Below are positions 1-10,195 of a DNA stretch of 64,000 bases, piece after piece. The first letter of the stretch is position 1. Each line of letters begins with the position of its first letter. Where the stretch lies: contig NMRB01001631.1 of NCBI GenBank assembly GCA_002633025.1, forward strand, positions 42,082-106,081, read 5' to 3'. The notes below the pieces were generated by a model that was given only the letters and a program-made list of their open reading frames with translations, ran no database searches and was not told the DNA's origin. Origin of the DNA: Notospermus geniculatus (Eukaryota; Nemertea; Pilidiophora; Heteronemertea; Lineidae). A program made the translations under genes and the position numbers.

Positions 1-733
1 TGGGGGGGGGGGGCATTTGCCCCCTGTCCCTATGCTAGCTAAGGGCCTGAGACAGCCGGTATTCTCAATAACAAAAGGATATCTCTTACCAAATAACTTG
101 TTACAGGCCTACCTTCACTTATAACCAAACTTATGCAACACTTTAAAACCTGATTGTCCTGAAGGAATCAAGCATTTGCTTGAGACTTGCAAGTCAAGCA
201 CCTCAAGCAAATGCTATTTTTTATGAATATGATACTAAGTATAAGCACATGCTTCTGCTTAATTCTTGGTGAGATAGCAGATGCTAACAAGCAGATGCTT
301 CTAAGCACTTGCTAGTTTTTATGAATATCAGCCAATGACACCCTGACATCAGAAATTAATGAAAGCCCTCTGTGTGTGTCACTATGCTATGTGTTCAACT
401 TTTTTTTCAAATCGAGCAATAAATAAAGATTTATGAACCAATTTTTTTGCGGCAATAAACAAAACAGCCAGTAATGGCTGAAAATAGAGCACTGGGATTA
501 AGAGAACAAAAGCTGGTTAGCCGCTTTCAAAGGCCCAGTGCAGCTAATGACACTATTGTCAGCCAGTGTCAGCTGATGTCAAAATTTAGGGAAAAAGTCC
601 CGATGTAAAAATGCCATTCCAGAAATATCCTGGTATTTCTTCTAAAAAAATTCTTGCACATGACTAACAATGAAAAAGACTAAACTTCATCTGAAATGAA
701 ATGGAGTTTCCAGACATGCCAGAAGGCACTCAC
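1..733. other. left-edge non-coding DNA (intron of granulin gene B)
   Basis: On the minus strand this lies 3' of the granulin exon ending at 734, so it should be intron of a gene continuing beyond the left edge. It opens with a G run. It holds a perfect 14-base inverted repeat (171-184 with 202-215, AGCATTTGCTTGAG) followed by more AGCAARTGCTT-type arms to about 331. From 334 onward the sequence is repeated at 6190. No other coding exon is visible. Confidence 0.6.
171..331. repeat. small foldback element(s) with AGCAARTGCT arms
   Basis: Arms 171-184 and 202-215 are perfect inverted complements. A second pair (AGCACATGCTT..., AAGCACTTGCT) continues to 331, and both outer ends run into a TTTTTATGAATAT motif. 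The element at 28285-28401 has similar ends (ACTAGCAAATGCTTT next to TATGAATAAA), so these may be one MITE family. Confidence 0.5.
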
Positions 734-964
734 CTCCTTCATAGGACAGCACCCCCATTCTCCAGATTTCAGTTTACAGCAGGAGTAGTCGTTTGGGCAA
801 GAGTCTTCCCCACCAGGACAGACAGTTCTCTCGACAGGTTGTTGAGAACTGGTGACCTCTTGGCGTTCTGATTCTTGGGGTGTTTCATGAGGTTGGAAAT
901 AAAGGGGTCCTGCCTGTGCCTCAAAGATGAGAAGGGTGGTGGCGAGAATTACATGCCACCACAT
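734..964 (-). CDS. first coding exon of a second progranulin-like gene (copy 1, partial)
   Basis: This 77-codon exon starts at ATG 964 with a hydrophobic signal peptide (MWWHVILATTLLIFEAQA). A short spacer follows, then the N-terminal half of a granulin domain (CPGGEDSC...YSCCKL...WGCCPMKE). It ends in phase 0 at a GTGAGT donor at 733. A polypyrimidine tract and CAG lie just upstream (acceptor before 976), so a 5' UTR exon probably precedes it. It matches exon 1 of the large granulin gene at 26469-26666: both carry AGPL[YL]F..H after the signal peptide and split the granulin fold at the same point. The second half of the domain must lie left of the window. Granulins are secreted, disulphide-rich growth or lysosomal regulators. 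It is nearly identical to 6588-6818. Confidence 0.82.
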
Positions 965-1556
965 GTTTCAAATACCCTGAAAAAAATGATTTATCAGTGC
1001 ACTCATTAATTCTTGAATTTGAGTTGTAGGCCTAGGGGAGGGCGTAGTTAGGCCTACAGTACATACATGTAGGCTAGGCCTAGTATAAATCGAACCTATT
1101 CTTGGATTGGACGATAAGGCCTAATAAATATACATACGTCATAGGCTCCTAGCCCAGGTTTGTAGCCTAGTCCTAGAAGTAGCCTATAGGTGGTGAAATG
1201 ACCTCTGAATTTTGAACAGGGTGGTATAGGGCCTAGGCCTAGGCCTAGATTTTAGCAGGTGTAGTCGTTTGGGCAAGAGTCTAGGCCTAGCCTACCGGTA
1301 CCACCCTTATTAAAAGGCCTGCCTGGCTAGAACACTCTCACTCACACACTGGCCTAAGCTAGGCCTAGCTAGGGCCTAGCCTACCTAGGCTAGCCTAGGG
1401 CAGGCCTAGGCAGGACTACTTACTACTAGGCCCTACATGTACATGCTATTGCTAGCCTAGGCTAGGTAGGCCTAAGCAGGTAGGTAAGCAGGAGGTAGGC
1501 CTCGCGCCTAGGCCTAGGCCTACCCTAAAGCATGAAAGCAAAAATTTAAAATAACT
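965..1556. repeat. TAGGCCT-rich low-complexity tract (5' flank/intron of granulin gene B copy 1)
   Basis: Dense overlapping TAGGCCTAGGCC and AGGCCTAGCC words. A 29-base stretch at 1254-1282 repeats exon bases 778-806 with one mismatch. A possible minus-strand donor (GTGAGT) sits near 1556 and would end a 5' UTR exon. No coding potential seen. Confidence 0.7.
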
Positions 1557-1566
1557 CACTCAATGC

Positions 1567-2334
1567 AAAAGCTTGTTGAGTCAAGACAGCGACAGAGGGT
1601 CGCAATAAGGCTGTCGACTTGAGGAAATACCAAGGGGAAATCAGAACATGGTCCACTGCTGGTCCAGGTGAATGGAAAGTGTCATCATGGTCATGTGTAC
1701 GGTCAAGTGCGAGTCACATGACTGGAGCAGTTATTATTTTGAATCACACAAAAGTCTAACATGCTTTGAAATATCAATAGGCCTAGACACAATCACTTTT
1801 TCCGCAGAATATAAAATTAGTAGTAGGCCTATTTCAACAAAACTGTTTTAGAAAACTTCGAAAAAGCCACAAGATTCAGTACAATTTGATGCAGGGTGTC
1901 AAAATAATGATTACTCAGTCAAGGTCACATGACTGATTTTAACCTCGAATCCAAGGACGATTTGGAATCTGGGGACCAGGTTGATAAAGACTGGTTCCCA
2001 TCGTGACCGCTTTACTCCCGCGGCGCTACGGTTGAGGAATGAGCGCCACGGAGCGACAAAGACTGTAACTAATCTATTAGTGTAGCAAAATATGAAAACA
2101 GTTAGGCTACATTGTGTTTCACAGGTCGGCGTTAGGCGGCGGTATGCAAGCACCAACCTGTGCATTCGGAACTTCCGAAGGCAACTGCTCGGCAATTTCC
2201 GTACGGTCGCATTTCCCCTCGGACACAATTCCAAGGCAGCCATCTTGAATGCAGGACTACTATTTTCAGGAGTCCTACATGTACAATGCTCAGGGTACCC
2301 TGACATGTCAGATGGTATCTTATAATATAATGTA
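1567..2334. other. intergenic DNA without recognisable genes
   Basis: Upstream (minus strand) of granulin exon copy 1, so the promoter and first non-coding exon of gene B could lie here. The short open frames on both strands have no recognisable domains or splice context. I see nothing else that can be supported. Confidence 0.4.
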
Positions 2335-2536
2335 GGTGGAAGAGCAGACAGGCTGCCTGCCACTGGATATATTATAGGTGGAAGAGCAGACAGGCTGCCT
2401 ACCACTGGATAGGCTACATGTGGGTGGAAGAGCAGACAGGCTGCCTGCCACTGGATATAGGTGGAAGAGCAGACACTCAGGCTGCCTGCCACTGGATATA
2501 GGTGGAAGAGCAGACAGGCTGCCTGCCACTGGATAT
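2335..2536. repeat. minisatellite, five copies of a ~36-45 bp unit
   Basis: Five head-to-tail units starting GGTGGAAGAGCAGACAGGCT and ending GCC(T/A)(G/C)CCACTGGATAT. Spacer lengths vary between units and one unit carries an extra CACT. The open frames across it are by-products of the repeat. Confidence 0.9.
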
Positions 2537-2838
2537 CTAAGTGATAGTGAATTAGTTATCTGGCCAGACTGGACACTTGTACTTGTAGTACTAGTGAGGG
2601 GTGATTACAACCAAAAAACTCGGTCACTTGATCAGCTGATGTCCTCACATGACGATCTTATACTTCAAGCCTAGACATGGCCTACAAAGGTGATGTTTTT
2701 TTCACATGTGATAATAGATGTCAACCCTCCCAGCCATGAGAAAACCATTACATTTGCATTTACACACTTTGCTTTATTTGGACACAGCAGGCCTTTAAAT
2801 AAGAAGAATATACCCCACAGTTCCCATAAACTTACTAG

Positions 2839-3129
2839 TACACTCCTCTCGCAGTGTTTTGTTTCGCGCCGTACCTACGCTTCACAAACCACTGCTTCGA
2901 ATGGCCGGTATTCCACCGATTTACCGCCAGATGGCACCACTACTGTTCAACCAATCAGCGCCCGCCATCAGGCTTCAACTGAGTAAAATCCTAAAACACT
3001 TTCTCCAGCGCGGCAGCGGGAACAGTAGTGGTGCCATCTGGCGGTAAATCGGCAGAATACCGGCCATTCGAAGCAGTGGTTTGTGAAGCGTAGGTACGGA
3101 ACGAAACAAAACACTGCGAGAGGAGTGTA
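2839..3129. mobile_element. foldback MITE, ~105-bp inverted arms, TA flanks
   Basis: Bases 2841-2946 are an almost perfect inverted complement of 3021-3127, around a central loop of about 75 bases. Ends are TACACTCCTCTCGCAGTG and its complement. TA lies at each outer edge, compatible with a TA target duplication of Tc1/mariner type. No transposase is encoded. Confidence 0.8.
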
Positions 3130-3182
3130 ATAAAACTGGGTACAGATAAGGAGTAAATTGTGTAGGCCTATTCCAGGTGGAC

Positions 3183-3288
3183 AATACTACAGCCAGACAC
3201 TCTGCCTCTGGCAGTGTCTGGGATGGTGGCCGAGATCATGTAAGTCTGGCAGACACTGCCTCTGGGAGTGTCTGGCTGTAGTAGTATT
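3183..3288. repeat. inverted repeat of CCAGACACTC words
   Basis: Left arm 3183-3202 and right arm 3266-3288 are complementary (ACTACAGCCAGACACTC). Nested inside are two further inverted copies of GGCAGTGTCTG. Probably a small foldback element. Confidence 0.65.
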
Positions 3289-3580
3289 ATAAAAAAAGGT
3301 CCAATATAAAGTCATGTGCAGTGTTTTTGAGTGCAGGGCTTTCATCAACGCGCGTCCACGCGTATTTTACGCATCAAAATTTGATATACGCACACCAAAA
3401 CGAGAGGTGGCCGTCAGTTACAAATGTACGCATTCTTTTTCACTTTTGAGACGTCAAATAGGCCTACGCTTTGAATTGCGATACCGTTCATCATAATACG
3501 GATCAACTGCAATGCGCCGGCAGTATCATTTAGCCAATGCCGATCGTCGGCGCTGCTATATGAAGCCAGACAACTCTAAA

Positions 3581-4914
3581 GCCTAGCGCACATTTGCGGC
3601 AAATCTCAATGCGTTAGGGGTGTTTTTAAAGCCCCACAGTATTGAATTTTACGATATTTTCAAAATGTTAGGAGAGAGCACAAAGAGGTCTCATAGCCTT
3701 GTGAAGGTCCCCAAAGTGCTTGTCTGATACGTACTTCAGAGAATCAAGGCCTAGTTTTCGCCAGACATTAGAAAAAACGATAGGGAGGGCTCTAATGTAT
3801 TCAGATGGAGCGCAGTATATTTTACACCACGGCTGACGTCGTGACGTCGTCCACTGACGTCAAGAATCGCGGCGATGATTTGCGTTTTTCAAATTCAATA
3901 CAGTGGGGCTTATTAAAGTCGACTGACCCAACGGTGTCGACTCGTCATTCAGCCAGGTCAGTCGATTTTAATAGACACCCCTAACGCATTGAGTTTTGTC
4001 GCAAATGTGCGCTAGGCTAAAGCCAGGTGCACATGTGCAGCAAATCTCGATGCGGCAGGGGTGTTTTTAAAGTCGACTGACCCGGATAAATGACGAGTCG
4101 ACAGCGTTGGGTCAGTCAACTTTAAAAACACCCCTACCGCATCGAGATTTGCCGCACATGTGCGCCTAGCTTTAAGGCTGATTCATACTCCGGATTTTGC
4201 GCCGACTATGATCAATTTCACTGCGTGTGCACATTCACGTCGTGGAAACCTGCGATCAGTTTCATGCGCTTGACGGTCCGCAAGCGAGTATGAATCAGCC
4301 CTTAGGGCTGGTTCATACTCCGTCCGTATTTTATGCCGGCTATGATCAGTTGTGTGTGCACATTCACACCTTGGAAACCTGCGATCAGTTTCATGCGCTT
4401 GGCGGTCCGCGAGCAAGTATGAACCAGCCCTTAAACCTAGCGTACATTTGCGGCAAAACTCAATGCGTTACGGGTGTTTTTAAAGTCGACTGACACCCCT
4501 AACAGATTGAGTTTTGTCGCAAATGTGCGCTTGGCTTTAAGCCAGTGTCACACTGTCCCGAAATTGACACCAGATGGCCATACGAATATGGAAACTTTTT
4601 GGAAATCTTACTGATAACTGCCGGCCTGAAGAAGACCCCTGTTGGGGTCGAAAATTTGCAGGATTCTGGAAGTTGACTTCGGGGCCATCTTCACGCAAAA
4701 TTCAAAATTCCATATTCGTATGACCATCTGGTATCTAATTTCGGGACAGTGTGACACGGGCTTACTTTAAGCGAGGTTCATTGGTACACGGATTTCGTCC
4801 GATTCAGGTCCGTAAATAATCGATCAAATTGACTTTAGCGTTGTGGTATCCGGAAAACTAGGGGCAAACGGATTGAAAATGAACCGGATCCGTATGCCAA
4901 TGAAACTCGCTTTA
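3581..4914. mobile_element. cluster of seven abutting foldback MITEs
   Basis: Seven inverted-repeat units lie end to end: 3581-4018, 4021-4171 and 4433-4538 (ends AGCCTAGCGCACATTTGCGG with GGGGTGTTTTTAAAG inside, one family); 4174-4304 and 4302-4433 (ends TTAGGGCTGGTTCATACTCC, a second family, tandem); 4540-4763 (ends AGCCAGTGTCACACTGTCCC); and 4768-4914 (ends TAAGCGAGGTTCATTGG). Junctions are short TTTAAG or TTAA words, which may be shared target duplications. Inside the first unit, 3630-3740 matches the reverse complement of 10560-10680. No coding exon is present. Confidence 0.8.
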
Positions 4915-5222
4915 GAGCCCACATTTCCGTGCATGCTTAGGTGACACTTACCATCTTTCGGTCGTATACTATGACTCATTCTCAATCAGCTGATTTGGAT
5001 GCAATCCTCACAAAACAAGCATTCCTTTCCAGTGATATACAACACTTTATTGCACCTGATTCAAGATATTTACTTGAATAAACTAGCTGGCAGTTTCGTT
5101 TTGATATTGCTTCACGTGGCAACCACCATTTTGTCGCCAAAACAATTCGAAAAGAGGCACAATGATATTATGGTCAGCTGCATGCAAGACTATTAGTCGT
5201 ATTACATGTACTGTATGTATAT
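4915..5222. other. intergenic DNA, nothing recognised
   Basis: AT-rich sequence with only short random open frames. I see no repeat, RNA gene or splice signal that can be supported. Confidence 0.4.
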
Positions 5223-5590
5223 GAAGGGAAGGTTCTAGCTGACCCACATGCGTGACCTATTGACCTACTTTTAAGACCACTAGAATGAAGGTACTCGTGT
5301 TTTTGCTATCAAACTGAAGCTTATGAAGAATAGGTTTTATCTGACCCACTTTCATGACCTACTGACCTACTTACAGACCATTAGAGCTAAGGTACTCGTG
5401 TTTGGTATCAAACAGAATCTTATGAAGAGCAGTTTCTATGTGGCCCACTTTCATGACCTTCTGACCTACTTACAGACCATTAGAGCTAAGGTACTTGTGT
5501 TTGAGGTATCAAACTGAATCTTATGAGGCATAGGTTCTATGTGACCCACTTTCATGACCTACTGACCTACTTAAAGACCATTAGGCCTAA
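5223..5590. repeat. tandem repeat, four ~98-bp units rich in TGACCY
   Basis: Four units each contain TGACCCAC(N6)TGACCTACTGACCTACTT, AGACCATTAGAGCTAAGGTA and ATCAAACTGAAGCTTATGA. A degenerate fifth copy lies at about 5770-5860. TGACCT words in direct orientation resemble nuclear-receptor half-sites, but the array looks like a satellite. Confidence 0.85.
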
Positions 5591-5733
5591 GAGGTAATCA
5601 TGTACAAAAAGCAGCTGAAACACTTTCTCTTCACTCAGGCCTTTGATGAATAACTATCTTTCTCCATATAATTCTCTTGTACAGCGCTTTGAGCGACCAA
5701 GATATTGGTTGGATACTGCGCTTTATTAAGTAT

Positions 5734-5737
<4 letters not shown>

Positions 5738-5767
<30 letters not shown>
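5738..5767. repeat. (TA)n microsatellite
   Basis: Uninterrupted TA dinucleotides of about 30 bases. Confidence 0.95.
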
Positions 5768-5772
<5 letters not shown>

Positions 5773-5867
5773 GTATCAAACTGAAGCTTATGAAATGTAT
5801 GTTAAAACCGACCTACTTTTATAACTTTTGTGACCTACTTCCATCCTAATGACCCTTTCAACATTCT

Positions 5868-6189
5868 TCTAGTGAGGCAATTGCCCACTGGAAAGGGAAG
5901 AAACTGCCGACCTGACCATTGTAGTGTATAGCCCCCAGTGTACACTTTTTAAGCTGTTGTACATAGTAATATGGCAGATTGTACACCACAATGCTCCCAT
6001 TAAAAATACACTTTTTGACGGGTCATTGTACAAATAAAAACAGGGTATGCAGGTCTGAACATAATTAATGGTACGTGAATTGCAGAATATACAACGCAAC
6101 ATGCATTGACCACAAAATGAGAGAGTCAGGTGATGCACTAGCCTCCAGGGATGGAGTCATTGATGCATTGGGAAAAAATGGTGGAAGTC
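5868..6189. other. intergenic DNA, nothing recognised
   Basis: Between the degenerate tail of the 98-bp array and the second copy of the 1.2-kb duplication. Only short open frames without domain or splice context. Confidence 0.4.
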
Positions 6190-7438
6190 AATGACACCCT
6201 GACATCAGAAATTAATGAAAGCCCTCTGTGTGTGTCACTATGCTATGTGTTCAACTTTTTTTTCAAATCAAGCAATAAATAAAGATTTATGAACCAATTT
6301 TTTGCGGCAATAAACAAAACAGCCAGTAATGGCTGAAAATAGAGCACTGGGATTAAGAGAACAAAAGCTGGTTAGCCGCTTTCAAAGGCCCAGTGCAGCT
6401 AATAACACTATTGTCAGCCAGTGTCAGCTGATGTCAAAATTTAGGGAAAAAGTCCCGATGTAAAAATGCCATTCCAGAAATATCCTGGTATTTCTTCTAA
6501 AAAAATTCTTGCACATGACTAACAATGAAAAAGACTAAACTTCATCTGAAATGAAATGAGTTTCCAGACATGCCAGAAGGCACTCACCTCCTTCATAGGA
6601 CAGCACCCCCATTCTCCAGATTTCAGTTTACAGCAGGAGTAGTCATTTGGGCAAGAGTCTTCCCCACCAGGACAGACAGTTCTCTCGACAGGTTGTTGAG
6701 AACTGGTGACCTCTTGGCGTTCTGATTCTTGGGGTGTTTCATGAGGTTGGAAATAAAGTGGTCCTGCCTGTGCCTCAAAGATGAGAAGGGTGGTGGCGAG
6801 AATTACATGCCACCACATGTTTCAAATACCCTGAAAAAAATGATTTATCAGTGCACTCATTAATTCTTGAGTTCGAGTTGTAGGCCTAGGGGAGGCTCGA
6901 GGAGCGTAGGCTAGTTACAGTACATAGGCCTATTAGGCTAGTATAAATCCAACCTATTCTTGGATTGGACGATAAGGCCTACATAGGCTCCTAGCCTAGT
7001 CCTAGAGTAGAAGTAGGCCTAGGACTAGGTGGTGAAATGACCTCTGAATTTTGAACAGGGTGGTATAGGGCCTAGGCCTAGATTTCCGCTGGTGTAGTCG
7101 TTTGGGCAAGAGTCTAGGCCTACCACTGCACTAGGCCTGTAAAGGCCTGCCTGGCTAGAACACTCACACACTGGCCTAAGCTAGCTAGGCCCCTAGCCTA
7201 CCTAGGCCAGCCTAGGGCAGGCCTAGGGAGCTGAGGCCTTGGTAGGACTACTTACTAATAGGCCTACTACTAGGCCTAGGCTTGGTATTTTTGGTCATTT
7301 GATTTGGCTAGGCCTACCCCCTACCTAGGTAGGGCGGCCTAACATGCCTACCGGTAAGGCCTAGCTAGCTAAAGGCAGCTGCCCTAGGCCTACGGTACTG
7401 TAGGCCCTAGCAAAAATTTAAAATAACTCACTCAATGC
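6190..7438. repeat. 1.25-kb duplicated segment, copy 2
   Basis: Second copy of 334-1566, same orientation. The granulin exon is almost unchanged and the TAGGCCT tract differs by many indels. A granulin-exon fragment recurs upstream of the exon here too (7088-7115). Confidence 0.85.
6588..6818 (-). CDS. first coding exon of progranulin-like gene B (copy 2, duplicate)
   Basis: A 77-codon exon encoding the same signal peptide and half granulin as 734-964, with the same GTGAGT donor and only a few substitutions (for example GTCATTTGG for GTCGTTTGG). On the minus strand its next exon should lie between 733 and 6587, but no matching granulin second-half exon is visible there. Upstream, the sequence diverges from copy 1 exactly at the putative 5' UTR donor. 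It is therefore either an orphan exon from a tandem duplication or a second haplotype of the same exon. Confidence 0.7.
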
Positions 7439-7615
7439 CTACTACTAGGCCTAGGCTTGGTATTTTTGGTCATTTGATTTGGCTAGGCCTACCCCCTACC
7501 TAGGTAGGGCGGCCTAACATGCCTACCGGTAAGGCCTAGCTAGCTATTAAGCCTAAAGTATAAAGGCAGCTGCCCTAGGCCTACGGTACTGTAGGCCCTA
7601 GGTAGGTTCGGAAAT
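6880..7615. repeat. TAGGCCT tract with a 175-bp tandem duplication
   Basis: TAGGCCTA-rich DNA. The stretch beginning CCTACTACTAGGCCTAGG at 7263 is repeated from 7438 (shift 175 bases) with small indels, including the GGTATTTTTGGTCATTTGAT word. Non-coding. Confidence 0.8.
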
Positions 7616-8105
7616 TGTCTCTAGAGGCGCCACCAGCGCCATAGTAAGAATTTTTGTGTACATGCATGAAGTACACATGCCAAACACGTATAGNGGTTGG
7701 GGTCGAAAATTCGCAAACACTCTGGAAATTGCCTTTTCATTTATCATATATTGTGTGTCAATTTTTGTGCTTTTCTCCTCTTTGGTGTTTCCTCTAATCA
7801 GTTTTGAATTGAATTCAAAAAGGATCCGCGGATATGTTGTGAATATACCGGTAACACTGAACAGCAGACGATTCATCTTCATCCCGATATACTTGCTTTT
7901 GAAGGTGAATTTCTTGGATAATGTCTTTCATGATCTCAGACACCGTCTTTCGGATCAAATCTGTCAAACTCAGTATCTTAGACTATCTCTCTCAGTGGAG
8001 GAACTACCAAAAGCATGTCTTCTTGTACTGGAGTTTAAAGTCTAAATAAGATTATATCACAATATCTAACATGTCTAAGAAGGTAATATAGAGATCCTAA
8101 CAGTC
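7616..8105. other. intergenic DNA with single-n join at 7694
   Basis: The open frames crossing the n have no recognisable domains. The lone n probably marks a contig join of unknown size. Confidence 0.4.
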
Positions 8106-8520
8106 CTATAAGGAACTACTTTGTTCCAGAGGTAGGCTTACATATATAATGAGTAATTTGCCTGGAGGGGTGAACTCATGGTACTTGCACAGGGTACCAA
8201 GACAGGAAGCTCTGGCAGCAGCTACAGGCCTCCACTTCCTCCCTTGGGGCATCCACGGAGTTGTTGTAGTATTTGTTTGGTACACCCAATCTTCTAGCTT
8301 CTTCCTTTTGACGGGTGGAGCCGCAGAGGTGTCGCCTGTTTTTTCTTCCAACTTTCCTACCGGTATCTACGCTGGTACGTATCTTCATGGTGGTGTCTTT
8401 AAAAGTACCTTTACAATTCAGTGCTTGTTCCTCTTCACAAATTGGTTCATCCAGCTCTATCACCTCTATCATGTGTTGAATCCATCGAGTCTTTTCCTGC
8501 CTCAGCTTCTTCAATCTGCT

Positions 8521-8826
8521 TCAATGAACCCGAAACGTGTAACATTTTACGCTTACCTTTTTAGTCACACTACCATGGTCTAGCGAAAGGCCAACGATGT
8601 AACCAGGAGCACTGAGGTGCATGTTCCTTTGTTTCAAAAGAATGGCTCCTCTCATGCATGATGCTCGGGTTATTTCCTTTCCTGTGATGGCCTGTAATGT
8701 TCTGTTGAAGAGTGGATTCCTTGATGATATTTCAGTATAAAGTTTGTTCCACTGGAATGAGACAAACTCATCGGGGTCTGTGCATCGCAGAAGAGAGGTG
8801 TTGTAGTGGAGCCCATATTCCTGCAT
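8521..8826 (-). pseudogene. decayed unrecognised ORF, possibly transposon-associated
   Basis: Open from 8826 to a well-formed donor (AAAAG|GTAAGC) at 8557. It contains ITRASCMRGAILLKQRNMHL and a following SLDHGSVTKK segment. That layout loosely recalls repeated, uncharacterised invertebrate proteins seen in transposon-like contexts (DUF6589-type), a resemblance from memory only. A second lysine/arginine-rich minus-strand open region (8176-8514) follows. The intron between them would be implausibly short and the frames do not join cleanly. I treat it as a remnant, not a gene. Confidence 0.3.
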
Positions 8827-8925
8827 TCAGTGGACAACTCCTTCAGAATGGCACCGATGAAAACTTCCTTGGGCAACACTAAAGAAAAACCTCAAAGTTT
8901 GTCACATTGCCCGAAACAACACAAC

Positions 8926-10195
8926 GGCCGACTTCGTTTGGTCTACTCGAGTAACACGAGTAGCACGAGTTACAATAGAATATCACATTCCTGGAGTGTA
9001 GCTACCCGTGTGACGTCATCACAGCGTCATACTTGACCCAATTTTGTACACGCGCGGAACCCTCTACCAGCCGAGGGTTGGACTCGAGTTGCGAAGGTTA
9101 GTCACGTGACAAGTATGGCGGCCAATTCAGAAATGTAATTTTTTCAAACTCCGTTTGGCAATTTCACAAGATTGTCTATCAAGCTGATATCTGCTGTTAT
9201 TGAAAATGCACAGTTTGCGTAAATGAAGCTCGAGATTAAGCGCATTAAAATGTGGGCCATGGCTTTGCTCACTCGGAAATGCTGGGTGAACATGGTGAAT
9301 AGACAGATTGCCAAAGTCGGCCATATTGGACCAAAAGGCAATAACAAACACTGAATGTACAGTGAATGTACACCATTGATATACAGCATGTTTTAAACCT
9401 GCATTTTACACAAAACTTTCATGAAAAGTTACAAAATAAACACCTCCTCAGCAGTGCTACATGTGTTATGAACCGTGCCCAGGCCCAAATGTTTGCAGAT
9501 ATTTCCCACAAAAAGTTTTAAAAGACTTTTATAATGCCTGTTTTATGCCAAACCTCAGCTCCAGGTGTGTTGGTCCTATCCCACAGTGTGGAATCATGAT
9601 GATTCACAAACCTGGACCCAAGGTTGGTCAAGGAACAAAAGTCTGTTTTTTCTTTTCTGAATTACTATTTTACCAAAAGTAAGCCAAGGCTTGGTGCATA
9701 TTAATGTATTATTACTGATGGTTATGTCATCTGAGATATTTTTATGGCAAACTTTTATGTTTTTCCACATTTTAAAACATGCTGTACATCAATGGTATAC
9801 ATTCACTGTACATTCAGTGTTTGTTATTGCCTTTTGGTCCAACATGGCCGACTTTGGCAATCTGTCTATTCATGCATTGTGTACTCGGGAACAACATTTT
9901 CACAATATCCCTGGATTTTTGGAATTCTATCTCTACGCATTCGCGCACAAAAAGCAAGAAATGCTTGTTGACTTTGAGTAACAGTCAGGCCAACATTTCC
10001 TACGCAATCATCGAGGAAAATGTCTTGAAACACGAAAGCTAGACATGCTATTCGTGCCATGTCCTCCATATTGTATCGTCTGCTTTTCTGCCAGACGTGT
10101 TCGATTGGTACACCTACTCGACATGCGCAATGACGACATTACGTCATCACAAGCGCTACACCTACTCGACCCGAGTAGACCAAACGAAGTCGGCC
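8926..10195. mobile_element. 1.27-kb foldback element with subterminal inverted repeats
   Basis: Outer ends GGCCGACTTCGTTTGGTCTA (8926 onward) and its exact complement (ending 10195). A second inverted pair lies inside: about 9290-9389 is the complement of about 9770-9876, containing TTGCCTTTTGGTCCAACATG with one mismatch. Mirror-image open frames occur on opposite strands, as expected of a foldback. No transposase motif is visible. Flanks read ...CACAAC and AACAA..., so a target duplication is not clear. Confidence 0.7.

Larger units (their letters stand above)
334..1566. repeat. 1.23-kb duplicated segment, copy 1
   Basis: Matches 6190-7438 in the same orientation. Near-identity holds across the exon and its 3' flank, with indels in the TAGGCCT tract. 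The left boundary is at CAATGACACCCTGACATC and the right one at ACTCACTCAATGC. No n placeholder lies between the copies, so this could be a true tandem duplication or a haplotype join. Beyond the right boundary copy 1 enters unique sequence, whereas copy 2 enters a further TAGGCCT repeat. Confidence 0.85.

Noticed and set aside
1911-2529. Long minus-strand open frames with repeated PVAGSLSALPP peptides
   Set aside because: They are the translation of the minisatellite at 2335-2536, with no start context or splice signals.
3900-4540. Possible CRISPR-like array of regularly repeated words
   Set aside because: The repeats are inverted arms of foldback elements in an animal genome, without direct repeat-spacer structure.
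9127-10042. Open frames encoding FWSNMADFGNLSIH on both strands
   Set aside because: The peptide appears twice only because the inner inverted repeat of the foldback element is read from both arms.
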